From Takifugu bimaculatus (taxonomy: Eukaryota; Chordata; Actinopteri; Tetraodontiformes; Tetraodontidae): a DNA stretch of 64,000 nt. Shown here piece by piece: positions 24,747 through 36,371 of this stretch. The notes beneath the pieces are model-generated. The model saw nothing but the letters and a program-made list of their open reading frames with translations. It made no database searches and had not been told where the DNA came from. Each line of letters begins with the position of its first letter. Position 1 is the first letter of the stretch. Both the position numbers and the translations under genes were made by a program. Location: positions 62,001 to 126,000 of the forward strand of contig SWLE01000485.1 in NCBI GenBank assembly GCA_004026145.2, read 5' to 3'.

Positions 24747-25171
24747 CCACGCCTGTTCATGAAGCCCCGATCCTGGAAATTGTCACATTCTCCACGGACC
24801 TCCAGCTTCCTTCCAGTGAAACATTTCCCTTCGTAAAAGGTAATCTGGAGGGAACAAACGCATCATCATCGGCAAAGATCGGCTTGAAAAGAAATTCCCA
24901 TGAATTCCGGAAATCCGGAAAACTGCAGGATTGGAACTGAAAAGTCAAACTGGTAATAACATTTTTGTTTTGGACCGTAGTCCTAGTGGACCTGGGGGGG
25001 GTCTAATTTACACACACACACACACACACAACAACGAGAGCATGATCAGGCTGATGTTACATGATGTCACCTGTCTGAACACACAAAATAAAGTCGGCAT
25101 CCAACAAATAGACCCGGAACGTCTTTACTCCGAGCTGACTGAACACTCACCATTCCAGAGTATTGCGACAT
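23867..25171 (-). CDS. crygn: Gamma-N crystallin (CRYGN)
   Basis: Beta/gamma-crystallin lens structural protein. Exons: 25151-25171, 24753-24844, 24379-24535, 24091-24236, 23867-24002; 183 residues, with all phases closing. Exon 1 encodes MSQYSGM. Greek-key motifs follow in order: ITFYEGKCFTGRKLEV; VNSIRVDSGAWICFDHPDFK then QQYILEHGEYPEF; YRIELFDGCNFAGQCVEICD then SRGFSKNCINSVKVFGDGA; WVMYEEPNFRGRMYVVERGD ending NIQSIRRVVNYF. One motif per exon boundary and a separate exon for the first motif are typical of gamma-N rather than other gamma crystallins. Adjacency to NUB1 is the same as in human. The exon 2 donor reads AACAG|GC instead of GT, implying a GC-AG intron. A complete fourth motif is present. 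Confidence 0.96.
24686..24745. repeat. TG microsatellite in CRYGN intron 2
   Basis: About 30 TG dinucleotides just downstream (on the gene strand) of the non-canonical exon 2 donor. Confidence 0.95.
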
Positions 25172-25994
25172 TTTCACCCTTCGACGCCGTCCAAGCAGAG
25201 ACGCACCGACACACAGTGTAACAGACGCCAAGTTGGAGCCCCCGATATATACGAGTGGGGGGTGGGGGGTGGGGGGCAGAGTTCACCACACAAAGGAGGA
25301 GGCTTTAATAGATAGTGCTGATGCCGTGCTTCCTCTTCATCCTGGCGTGTCTGCTGATTCTGCTGGGTGTGTGTGTGCGTGCCTGTGTGGGCGTCTATAG
25401 AAGGCCCAAATGTGCAGGATCAGTGCCCCGAAAACTCGGGCCAAGCACATTCTATTGAGACACGTTTACCTCCAAATAATCGCCTGTTTTGATGGTTAAT
25501 GGACGATTGTTCTGCAAATGAGACTCAGTTTATCATTAAAAGCGACTTGGAGTTAATTAGGATTCAATTAGCAGCAGAAAGTCAGAAAACTCCTAATTTT
25601 TTGTGTTGTCATAAAGTTCACTTTATTAACGGTTCCAGAGACACAAGCTGTTGTGTTTGTCACGTCCACGTCATTTGGTTACACAATGTGTCCAAAAGTA
25701 TGAAAGCTAAGCTGAAAACAGGAGATGATCGGACTAAATTCGGATTGGATGAACATCTCCATTAACCTTCTAACATTAACATCTCCATTAACCTTCTAAC
25801 CTCTGGACTACATGAGAATGTCCCCTATATTTATTTGTTTATTTGTTATTTATACGCAGCGATATTATTGATATTATTCGGATTTTCTCCAACACTCGTG
25901 GTTCAAACCGAGTGACCTTCTCCTAATCTGACCCTTGTGCTGAAGTCCACGCCGGAAGTGCTTCGGTCCGTGAGCGCAGCTCGCGTCTGTCAAC
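25172..25994. other. Divergent intergenic region between CRYGN and SUGCT
   Basis: No gene recognised. A short G-rich stretch (GGGGGGTGGGGGGTGGGGGG at about 25257-25276) lies close upstream of CRYGN. On the CRYGN strand a TATATA-like string occurs at about 25233-25238. About 25930-25994 is the likely SUGCT 5' UTR. Confidence 0.5.
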
Positions 25995-26489
25995 ATGTCA
26001 GCGCTGTTCGGTCTGTTGTCCAGAGGACCGTCTGTTCTCGGTCCCGTCCGCTCGGCTTCTTCTCTGCAGAGGAACCACAGATTCGCCACCAGATCATGTT
26101 CGATGTCAAAAACAGGTGAATGCAACGCAGCCGAAGCCACAGGAGCAACGCGGGCGTGACAGTAACCAACCCAAACCCGAACCCTAACCTACTAACCAGC
26201 GGTACCGACCCGGTACACGAAGGGTCGGTGACGTTTCCGTGATCCACAACTTCTCTGAACATGACAGGAAACTGCAGCGACTGTCGGGAAAACCCACGTG
26301 CTGCTGCTAGTGCTACTACTACTGCTACTACTACTACTACTACTACTACTGCTGCTAGTGCTACTACTACTACTACTGCTGCTACTGCTGCTACTGCTGC
26401 TGCTGCTGCTGCTACTACTACTACTACTGCTGCTACTGCTGCTACTGCTGCTGCTGCTGCTGCTGCTACTACTACTACTACTGCTGCTG

Positions 26490-26524
<35 letters not shown>

Positions 26525-26648
26525 ACTACTACTACTACTACTGCTGCTACTACTACTGCTGCTGCTACTACTACTACTACTGCTACTACTACTACTACTA
26601 CTGCTACTGCTGCTGCTGCTACTACTGCTGCTGCTACTACTACTACTG

Positions 26649-26683
<35 letters not shown>

Positions 26684-26720
26684 GCTGCTACTACTACTGC
26701 TGCTGCTACTACTACTACTG

Positions 26721-26755
<35 letters not shown>

Positions 26756-26795
26756 GCTGCTACTACTACTGCTGCTGCTACTACTACTACTACTG

Positions 26796-26827
<32 letters not shown>

Positions 26828-26834
26828 GCTGCTA

Positions 26835-26866
<32 letters not shown>

Positions 26867-26897
26867 ACTACTACTACTACTACTACTACTGCTGCTA

Positions 26898-26929
<32 letters not shown>

Positions 26930-27029
26930 ACTACTACTACTACTACTGCTGCTACTACTACTGCTGCTGCTACTACTACTACTACTGCTACTACTACTAC
27001 TACTACTACTACTGCTACTGCTGCTGCTG

Positions 27030-27061
<32 letters not shown>

Positions 27062-27161
27062 ACTGCTACTGCTACTACTACTACTACTGCTGCTGCTACT
27101 ACTGCTGCTGCTGCTGCTGCTGCTACTACTACTACTACTGCTGCTGCTGCTACTGCTGCTG

Positions 27162-27193
<32 letters not shown>

Positions 27194-27350
27194 ACTGCTA
27201 CTACTACTACTGCTGCTGCTACTGCTGCTGCTGCTGCTGCTGCTGCTACTACTACTGCTGCTGCTGCTGCTGCTACTACTACTACTACTACTACTGCTGC
27301 TGCTGCTACTGCTGCTGCTACTAATGCTGCTGCTGCTACTGCTACTACTA

Positions 27351-27382
<32 letters not shown>

Positions 27383-27428
27383 GCTGCTACTAATGCTGCT
27401 ACTGCTACTACTACTACTACTGCTGCTG

Positions 27429-27463
<35 letters not shown>

Positions 27464-27565
27464 ACTACTACTGCTGCTGCTGCTGCTACTACTACTACTA
27501 CTACTACTACTACTGCTGCTGCTGCTACTGCTGCTGCTACTGCTGCTGCTACTAATGCTGCTGCT

Positions 27566-27604
<39 letters not shown>

Positions 27605-30600
27605 GCTGCTGCTACTACTACTGCTGCTGCTGCTACTACTACTACTACTACTACTAATAGACCATGTTTGCTCTGAGGATGATGGGTTTTTACTGTCTTC
27701 TCAGCAGGACCGGGTCTCCGACCACTAGAGGGCATCAGAGTGTTGGACCTGACCAGGTAAGTGGGTTTGAACGCAGCTTGACTTCAGGCCGTTTCCCGCT
27801 CATGCCGGGTGACTCGATGTGATCAGGGTTCTGGCTGGACCGTTTGCGACCATGATCCTGGGAGACCTGGGAGCTGAGGTGATCAAAGTGGAGAGACCAG
27901 GTGAGTCTCACCTGCTCTGTGGAACAGGTGCGCTCTCGCAGGAAGTGACAACACGGTCTGTTGAACAGATGTGGGCGATGACACCAGAGCCTGGGGTCCG
28001 CCATTCGTCGCCAATGAGAGTGTTTATTTCCTCAGCGTCAACCGGAATAAGAAGGTGAAACTCAGCCGTCGTACTCGTTAACGTACCTGTCGCAGCATCA
28101 TATGTTTGTGCCTGGAAAATCCTGGAAAATCCTTGAAAACCCACATGAGGTGCAGTGACCCGTCACCAGGCTGTTCTGATCCTGTGGCCTGTTTAAACCG
28201 ATGATCTCATTTGTTTAATTACAGTGATTTTAAATCAGAAGTCTTTTGAGTTCTTCAAAGCCAGAACTTCCATTCATGCTTTGTTGGCTTCATTCCGACC
28301 TTTTCAGAGCGTTTGTGTGGACCTGAAACATCCCAGCGGCGTCACCATCGTCCAGGAGGTAAACTCACATCTCAAGTTCAGAACCACCAACAACAACGTT
28401 GACTGTGGTTCTGTGTCAGCTCGCTCAACGGTGCGACGTCTTGGTCGAGAACTTTCTCCCCGGGAAACTGGACAAGATGAGTTTAGGCTATGAAGATCTG
28501 AGCCGCCTGAACCCTCAGCTCATCTACTGCTCCATCTCAGGTACCCCCCCACCCCTGATCCACCACAGGTACCCCCCCCAACCCTGATCCATCTCAGGTA
28601 CCCCCCCACCCTGCTCCATCTCAGGTACCCCCCCCACCCCTGATCCACCACAGGTACCCCCCCCACCCCCGATCCATCTCAGGTACCCTCCCCAACCCTG
28701 CTCCATCTCAGGTACCCCCCCCAACCCTGATCCATCTCAGGTACCCCCCCCAACCCTGATCCATCTCAGGTACCCTCCCCAACCCTGCTCCATCTCAGGT
28801 ACCCCCCCCACCCCCGATCCATCTCAGGTACCCTCCCCAACCCTGCTCCATCTCAGGTACCCTCCCCAACCCTGCTCCATCTCAGGTACCCCCCCCAACC
28901 CTGATCCACCACAGGTACCCCCCCCACCCCTGATCCACCACAGGTACCCCCCCCAACCCTGATCCATCTCAGGTACCCCCCCCACCCCTGATCCACCACA
29001 GGTACCCCCCCCAACCCTGATCCATCTCAGGTACCCCCCCCACCCTGCTCCATCTCAGGTACCCCCCCCACCCCTGATCCACCACAGGTACCCCCCCCAC
29101 CCCTGATCCATCTCAGGTACCCCCCCCCACCCCTGATCCACCACAGGTACCCACCCTAACCCTGCTCCATCTCAGGTACCCCCCCACCCCTGATCCATCT
29201 CAGGTACCCCCCCCAACCCTGATCCACCACAGGTACCCACCCCAACCCTGCTCCATCTCAGGTACCCCCCCCACCCTGATCCACCACAGGTACCCCCCCC
29301 AACCCTGATCCATCTCAGGTACCCCCCCCACCCCTGATCCACCACAGGTACCCCCCCCCAACCCTGATCCATCTCAGGTACCCCCCCCACCCCTGATCCA
29401 GCTCAGGAACACACCTCTAACCACCACTAAATGTTCCTTTTCTAGACTTTTTTTCTATTTTCATTTTTTTTATCATATGATTGGGTTCGTGTGTGTGTGT
29501 GTGTGCGTGCGTGTGTGTGTGTGTGTGCGTGTTTACGTTCGGGTCACTTGCATTCATAAACACACTGGGATTAGGAGCTTCCTGTCTCCGTCCTGCTCTG
29601 CTCCAACCATCTCGAGGAGCAGCTGCTCTTTGATGGAAAGTCTGAGCCTGATGTGGAACAGATGTGTTGGTCTGTGTCACTTTTCTTCCTCCCAAACGGA
29701 AACATTTCTTCATAAAGTGCCGTCACGTTGACTCAAAACGGCCCTCAGAGACTCAAGAACGGATCCTTCTCTGCCTTCATTATTCATAATTGCATCCCAG
29801 AACACTGATGTTCTAATAATGATCCAGAAGATCTGGAACCATTTAAACTGCAGCATTGCTTTTGTTCCAACTGAGTTTGGACCGTGTTTAAATGAACAAT
29901 CATCCATATCTTTTTTAGATTTTCAGTTGTCCGTGTTTTTAACTGTTGAAAACATCACGTCAGGTTTGGTCGGCGGTGGTGGAGAGTTCTCCTGGTCACA
30001 TGGTACAACCCTGACTTTATTTTATTACTATTATTGTCAATCATCATCTTTATTTCACCCCGACTGGATCAGGTCAATAATGGGCCAGAAAAATAGAAAC
30101 ACTGTTATTGATGCAAAAACAAAGCTGGTGGCTCGCACCACATTTTCCAAATGTCTCATTATTCGGTTATTTATTCTGAAATTCTGCCCAGGATCGATTC
30201 TTTTCTGCGATATAATCGGGAAAGGTCTCCGACCTGCAGTTTCCCGTCTGATCCACTAGAGGTCAATCAAACAGCACGAACAGCTTCTGCTCCCTCGCAC
30301 AGGTGCAGTCACGTGCTGGTAGTAACGCCATTGTTGGGAGGACTTTCACCTGGTTGGAGGGTGGAAGGACGTTGGCTCTCACCCCTGTGGAAAGATCTCC
30401 AGCCGTGTTTGTTACCCTGAGATCAGCCTGACCTTCCCCTGACCTTCAGCCAAACCAAACACACCCATGATGTTTTGAGAGCCCGACAAAATGTCTCTAC
30501 ATCCCAAAACCTCCTCACGTTGATGCAGGGTCATTACCCAGGGTGCATCAGGAGACTCGAGGCTGCTTTGATTCTGAGTGTCTTTGAAGATGCATGAGGT

Positions 30601-31320
30601 GCAATTTTAACCTCATCTGTATGGTTGTGTATGGGCTGAGTACAGGTGAGGGTCAGACAGGTGAGGGGTCAGACGGGTGAGGGTCAGACAGGTGAGGGTC
30701 AGACAGGTGAGGGTCAGACAGGTGAGGGTCAGACAGGTGAGGGTCAGACAGGTGAGGGGTTAGACAGGTGAGGGTCAGACAGGTGAGGGGTCAGACGGGT
30801 GAGGGTCAGACAGGTGAGGGTCAGACAGGTGAGGGTCAGACAGGTGAGGGGTTAGACAGGTGAGGGTCAGACGGGTGAGGGTCAGACGGGTGAGGGTCAG
30901 ACGGGTGAGGGTCAGACGGGTGAGGGGTCAGACGGGTGAGGGTCAGACGGGTGAGGGTCAGACATGTGAGGTGTCAGACAGGTGAGGGTCAGACAGGTGG
31001 GGGTCAGACAGGTGAGGGGTCAGACAGGTGAGGGTCAGACAGGTGAGGGTCAGACGGGTGAGGGTCAGACAGGTGAGGGTCAGACAGGTGAGGGTCAGAC
31101 GGGTGAGGGTCAGACAGGTGAGGGTCAGACGGGTGAGGGTTAGACAGGTGCAGAGGGAGTTTTCCTCACTACTAAGAACACTAGTAATATAATAATATTG
31201 CAGTAACTAGAACACTGGTAAAGGTCTGTTCTAGATGCTCTAGATCTACGTTCCCGTTTCCACTTTTGACTGTTTTAGTTCCAAATTTTAATTTCCATTA
31301 GTGTCTCCTCCCAGTTTGAC

Positions 31321-31377
<57 letters not shown>

Positions 31378-34300
31378 CGTGCGTGTGTGTGTGTGTGTGT
31401 GTGTGCGTGTGTGTGTGTGTGTGCAGGTTATGGCCAGTCGGGGCCACGGTCTCAGACTCCAGGCTACGACTCCATCGCCTCGGCCATGTCAGGGATGATG
31501 CACATAACTGGACCAGAGGTGGGTTGTTCTGGACCTGTTCTGGACCTGTTCTGGTCTAGTTTGTGCTTCAAGTCTACTGGTGGAACCCAGTATAGGACAG
31601 GTGAGTGTCCTAGAGGAGTGGAACCCAGTATAGGACAGGTGAGTGTCCTAGAGGAGTGGAACCCAGTATAGGACAGGTGAGTGTCCTAGAGGAGTGGAAC
31701 CCAGTATAGGACAGGTGAGCGTCCTAGAGGAGTGGAACCCAGTATAGGACAGGTGTGTGTCCTAGAGGAGTGGAACCCAGTATAGGACAGGTGAGTGTCC
31801 TAGAGGAGTGGAACCCAGTATAGGACAGGTGAGTGTCCTAGAGGAGTGGAACCCAGTATAGGACAGGTGAGCGTCCTAGAGGAGTGGAACCCAGTATAGG
31901 ACAGGTGAGTGTCCTAGAGGAGTGGAACCCAGTATAGGACAGGTGAGTGTCCTAGAGGAGTGGAACCCAGTATAGGACAGGTGAGCGTCCTAGAGGAGTG
32001 GAACCCGGTATAGGACAGGTGAGCGTCCTAGAGGAGTGGAACCCAGTATAGGACAGGTGTGTGTCCTAGAGGAGTGGAACCCAGTATAGGACAGGTGTGT
32101 GTCCTAGAGGAGTGGAACCCAGTATAGGACAGGTGAGCGTCCTAGAGGAGTGGAACCCGGTATAGGACAGGTGAGCGTCCTAGAGGAGTGGAACCCGGTA
32201 TAGGACAGGTGTGTGTCCTAGAGGAGTGGAACCCAGTATAGGACAGGTGAGCGTCCTAGAGGAGTGGAACCCGGTATAGGACAGGTGAGCGTCCTAGAGG
32301 AGTGGAACCCAGTATAGGACAGGTGAGTGTCCTAGAGGAGTGGAACCCGGTATAGGACAGGTGAGCGTCCTAGAGGAGTGGAACCCAGTATAGGACAGGT
32401 GAGCGTCCTAGAGGAGTGGAACCCAGTATAGGACAGGTGTGTGTCCTAGAGGAGTGGAACCCAGTATAGGACAGGTGAGCGTCCTAGAGGAGTGGAACCC
32501 GGTATAGGACAGGTGAGCGTCCTAGAGGAGTGGAACCCAGTATAGGACAGGTGTGTGTCCTAGAGGAGTGGAACCCAGTATAGGACAGGTGAGTGTTGAG
32601 GTGGGGGTGAGGCCCCTCCCACTCAGCCCCCTCCCACCCAGGCCCCTCCCACTCTGATGCAAGAGCATAAATACATTAAAGGTTTTGGGATCATCACCCG
32701 TCCTCCTGTGGCTCCTGTTCCAGGAGGGGGAACCAGTGCGTCCAGGAGTGGCCATGACCGACCTGGCAGCAGGACTGTACGCTCACGGCGCCGTCATGGC
32801 CGCTCTGCTGCAGCGACACAGGACCGGGACAGGAAGTCACATCGACTGCAACCTCCTGTCGGCTCAGGTTTCCTGTCTCAGCCACATCGCTGCGAACTAC
32901 CTGAACTGTGGGTGGGAGGCCAGACGATGGGGGACGGCCCACGAAAGCATTGTCCCCTATCAGGTGATGGTCCTCAGGTGGACAGCACTGCTGCACCTGC
33001 TGCTCCTTACAGCAGCGTCTCCGCTGTGGACACATGCGAGACACGTGTCCACAGCGGAGACACGTGGACGCGTGTCTCGCATGTGTCCACGCGTCTCCGC
33101 ACCACCAGGCTGTAGTTGGAGACCTTCAGATCTTTCTGTGTTCACTCCAAACTCTGAATGTTTCTGTTCCAGGCCTTCACAACCAAAGACGGACACGTGG
33201 TCGTCGCCGCGGGCAACGACAAACAGTTTGTCAAAGTGTGTCAGGTAATCATCACCTTCTGTCTTAATTAAGAGTGACTTCAGGGGGCGTCGGCTCTGAC
33301 TTTAATTAGGTTTAAATCACTGAGGCTAAAACCTGAAACTGTTTCCAGGTTCTACACCTGAGGGAGCTCACAGAGGAGCCCAGATACAGAACCAACAAGC
33401 TAAGAGTCCAAAACCGCAAACAGCTGATAGAGACGCTGTCACACAGGTACACACACACAGGAACACACAGGTACACACACACAGGTACACACACACGGGT
33501 ACACACACACAGGTACACACACACAAAGGTACACACACACACAGGTACGCACACACACACAGGTACACACACACACATAGGTACACTCACAGGTACAGAC
33601 ACACAGGTACAGACACACACAGGTACGCACACACACACAGGTACACACATACACGGGTACACACACACAGGTACACACACACAAAGGTACACACACACAC
33701 AGGTACGCACACACACACAGGTACACACACACACATAGTTACACTCACAGGTACACACACACAGGTACACACACACAAAGGTACACACACACACAGGTAC
33801 GCACACACACACAGGTACACACACACACATAGGTACACTCACAGGTACACACACACAGGTACACACACACACAGGTACGCACACACACACAGGTACACAC
33901 ACACACACAGGTACACACACAGGTACACACACACACACAGGTGCACTCACAGAGTCACCTGGTGCTGTAGTGACCATTTCAAAGTTGTGTTTTTTGTGTC
34001 AGATTTCGACAGCACACGACTTCTGAGTGGCTCAGGTTCTTTGAGGGCTCAGGTGTTCCTGTTGGACCAATCAACAGCATCCAGGAAGTCTTCTGTGATA
34101 CACAGGTGAGACACGCGTCTTCCATGGGATGGACAGCAGATTCCAGTGGCTGAGGCAGAAACACTACAGCTGTCATAGCTAACGCTAGCTCTTGTCAGCT
34201 ATTACCACTACTGCTGCTGAAGCTGCTGCTGAAGCTACTGTAGCTACTGCTGAAGCTACTGTAGCTGCTGCTGTAGCTGCTGCTGTAGCTGCTGCTGAAG

Positions 34301-36332
34301 CTACTGTAGCTGCTGCTGTAGCTGCTGCTACTGTAGCTGCTGCTGAAGCTACTGTAGCTGCTGCTGTAGCTGCTGCTACTGTAGCTGCTGCTGCTGTAGC
34401 TGCTGCTGCTGCTGTAGCTGCTGCTGTTGTAGCTGCTGCTGCTGCTGTAGCTGCTGCTGCTGTAGCTGCTGCTGCTGCTGCTGTAGCTGCTGCTGTTGTA
34501 ACTGCTGCTGCTGCTGTAGCTGCTGCTGCTGAAGCTACTGTAGCTGCTGCTGTAGCTGCTGCTGTAGCTGCTGCTGTAGCTGCTGCTGCTGTAGCTGCTG
34601 CTGCTGCTGAAGCTACTGTAGCTGCTGCTGTAGCTGCTACTGTAGCTGCTGCTGCTGCTGCTGCTGAAGCTGCTGCTGAAGCTACTGTAGCTGCTGCTGT
34701 AGCTGCTGCTACTGTAGCTGCTGCTGAAGCTACTGCTGAAGCTACTGTAGCTGCTGCTGTAGCTGCTGCTGAAGCTACTGTAGCTGCTGCTGTAGCTGCT
34801 GCTACTGTAGCTGCTGCTGAAGCTACTGTAGCTGCTGCTGCTGTAGCTGCTGCTGAAGCTACTGCTGAAGCTACTGTAGCTGCTGCTGTAGCTGCTGCTG
34901 AAGCTACTGTAGCTGCTGCTGTAGCTGCTGCTACTGTAGCTGCTGCTGAAGCTACTGCTGAAGCTACTGTAGTTGCTGCTGTAGCTGCTGCTACTGTAGC
35001 TGCTGCTGCTGTAGCTGCTGCTACTGTAGCTGCTGCTACTGTAGCTGCTGCTGCTGTAGCTGCTGTTGAAGCTACTGTAGCTGCTGCTGTAGCTGCTGCT
35101 CTGCTGCTGCTGCTGCTGTAGCTGCTGCTACTGTAGCTGCTGCTGCTGTAGCTGCTGCTCCTCTGCCATCTGTGGCCTTTTTCTCTACCTTTTATAGATT
35201 TACTCATTTTGCTAAATGTTATTGACTCCAGCGACTGAAGTCATGACTTCCTGACTGAGGTCAGGTGAGCGTGTTCAGAACAGCACTGGAATATTAATGA
35301 TTTCATTGTGAGCGTCCCCAGTTTAGCCGGACGAGTACGAACCGTTCCCTCCTCACCCATCGCTGATGTCACAGGGCCGAGGGACATGGGCTTCACTCTC
35401 GCTTCAACCATATTAAACCCTGTCTGCTCCAAACATCCATCCATCATCCATCATCCATCATCCATTCATCCATCCATCCATCATCCATCCATCATCCATC
35501 CGTCCATCATCCATCCATCCATCATCCATCCATCATCCATCCGTCCATCATCATCCATCATCCATCCATCCATCCATCATCCATCCATCATCCATCCTCA
35601 TCATCCACATCATCCATCCATCCATCACATCCATCCACGTCCATCATCATCCATCATCCATCACCATCATCCATCCATCCATCATCATCCGCCATCCATC
35701 ATCCATCATCCATCCATCATCCATCCATCCATACATCATCCATCCATCCATCATCCATCCGTCCATCATCATCCATCCATCCATCCATCCATCCATCCAT
35801 CCATCCATCCATCCATCATCCATCCATCATCCATCCGTCCATCATCATCCATCATCCATCCATCCATCATCCATCTGTCCATCATCATCCATCATCCATC
35901 CATACATCATCCATCATCCATCATCCATCCATCCATCCATCCATCCATACATCATCCATCCATCCATCCATCCATCATCATCCATCCATCCATCCATCCA
36001 TCCATTATCCATCCATCCATCCATCCATCCATCCATTATCCATCCATCCATCCATCCATTATCCATCCATCATCCATCCATCCATCCATTAATCCAAAAA
36101 GTTCTCCAAGTCACCTGAACTTCGTTATTGTCCAGCTGCTGGACTCAGAAATTACAAAGTCTTGTGTGTGTGTGTTTGTGTGTTTGTGTGTGTGTGTGTG
36201 TTTGTGTGTTTTACAAATAAATACAGAGGGAGGGCAAGATTTATTCGATGATGGTCTGTTTTCAGGTAAAACACAACAACTTGATCCTGGAGATGAAACA
36301 TCCGACAGCTGGATTAATCCGTGTTCCAGGTC

Positions 36333-36371
<39 letters not shown>

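Noticed and set aside
26261..27735. Open frames of more than 470 codons through the CTG/CTA array (poly-Leu, Ala/Thr or Val/Ala)
   Set aside because: The triplet composition excludes stops by itself; the array lies inside SUGCT intron 1, and no domain or conserved start is present.
31580..32592. CRISPR-like regular 38-bp repeats
   Set aside because: There are no unique spacers between repeats and the context is a vertebrate intron; it is a minisatellite.
33312..33977. Minus-strand frames of VCVCVPVCVCT repeats that look like a Cys-rich protein
   Set aside because: Translation of a GT/CA-type array on the strand opposite SUGCT.
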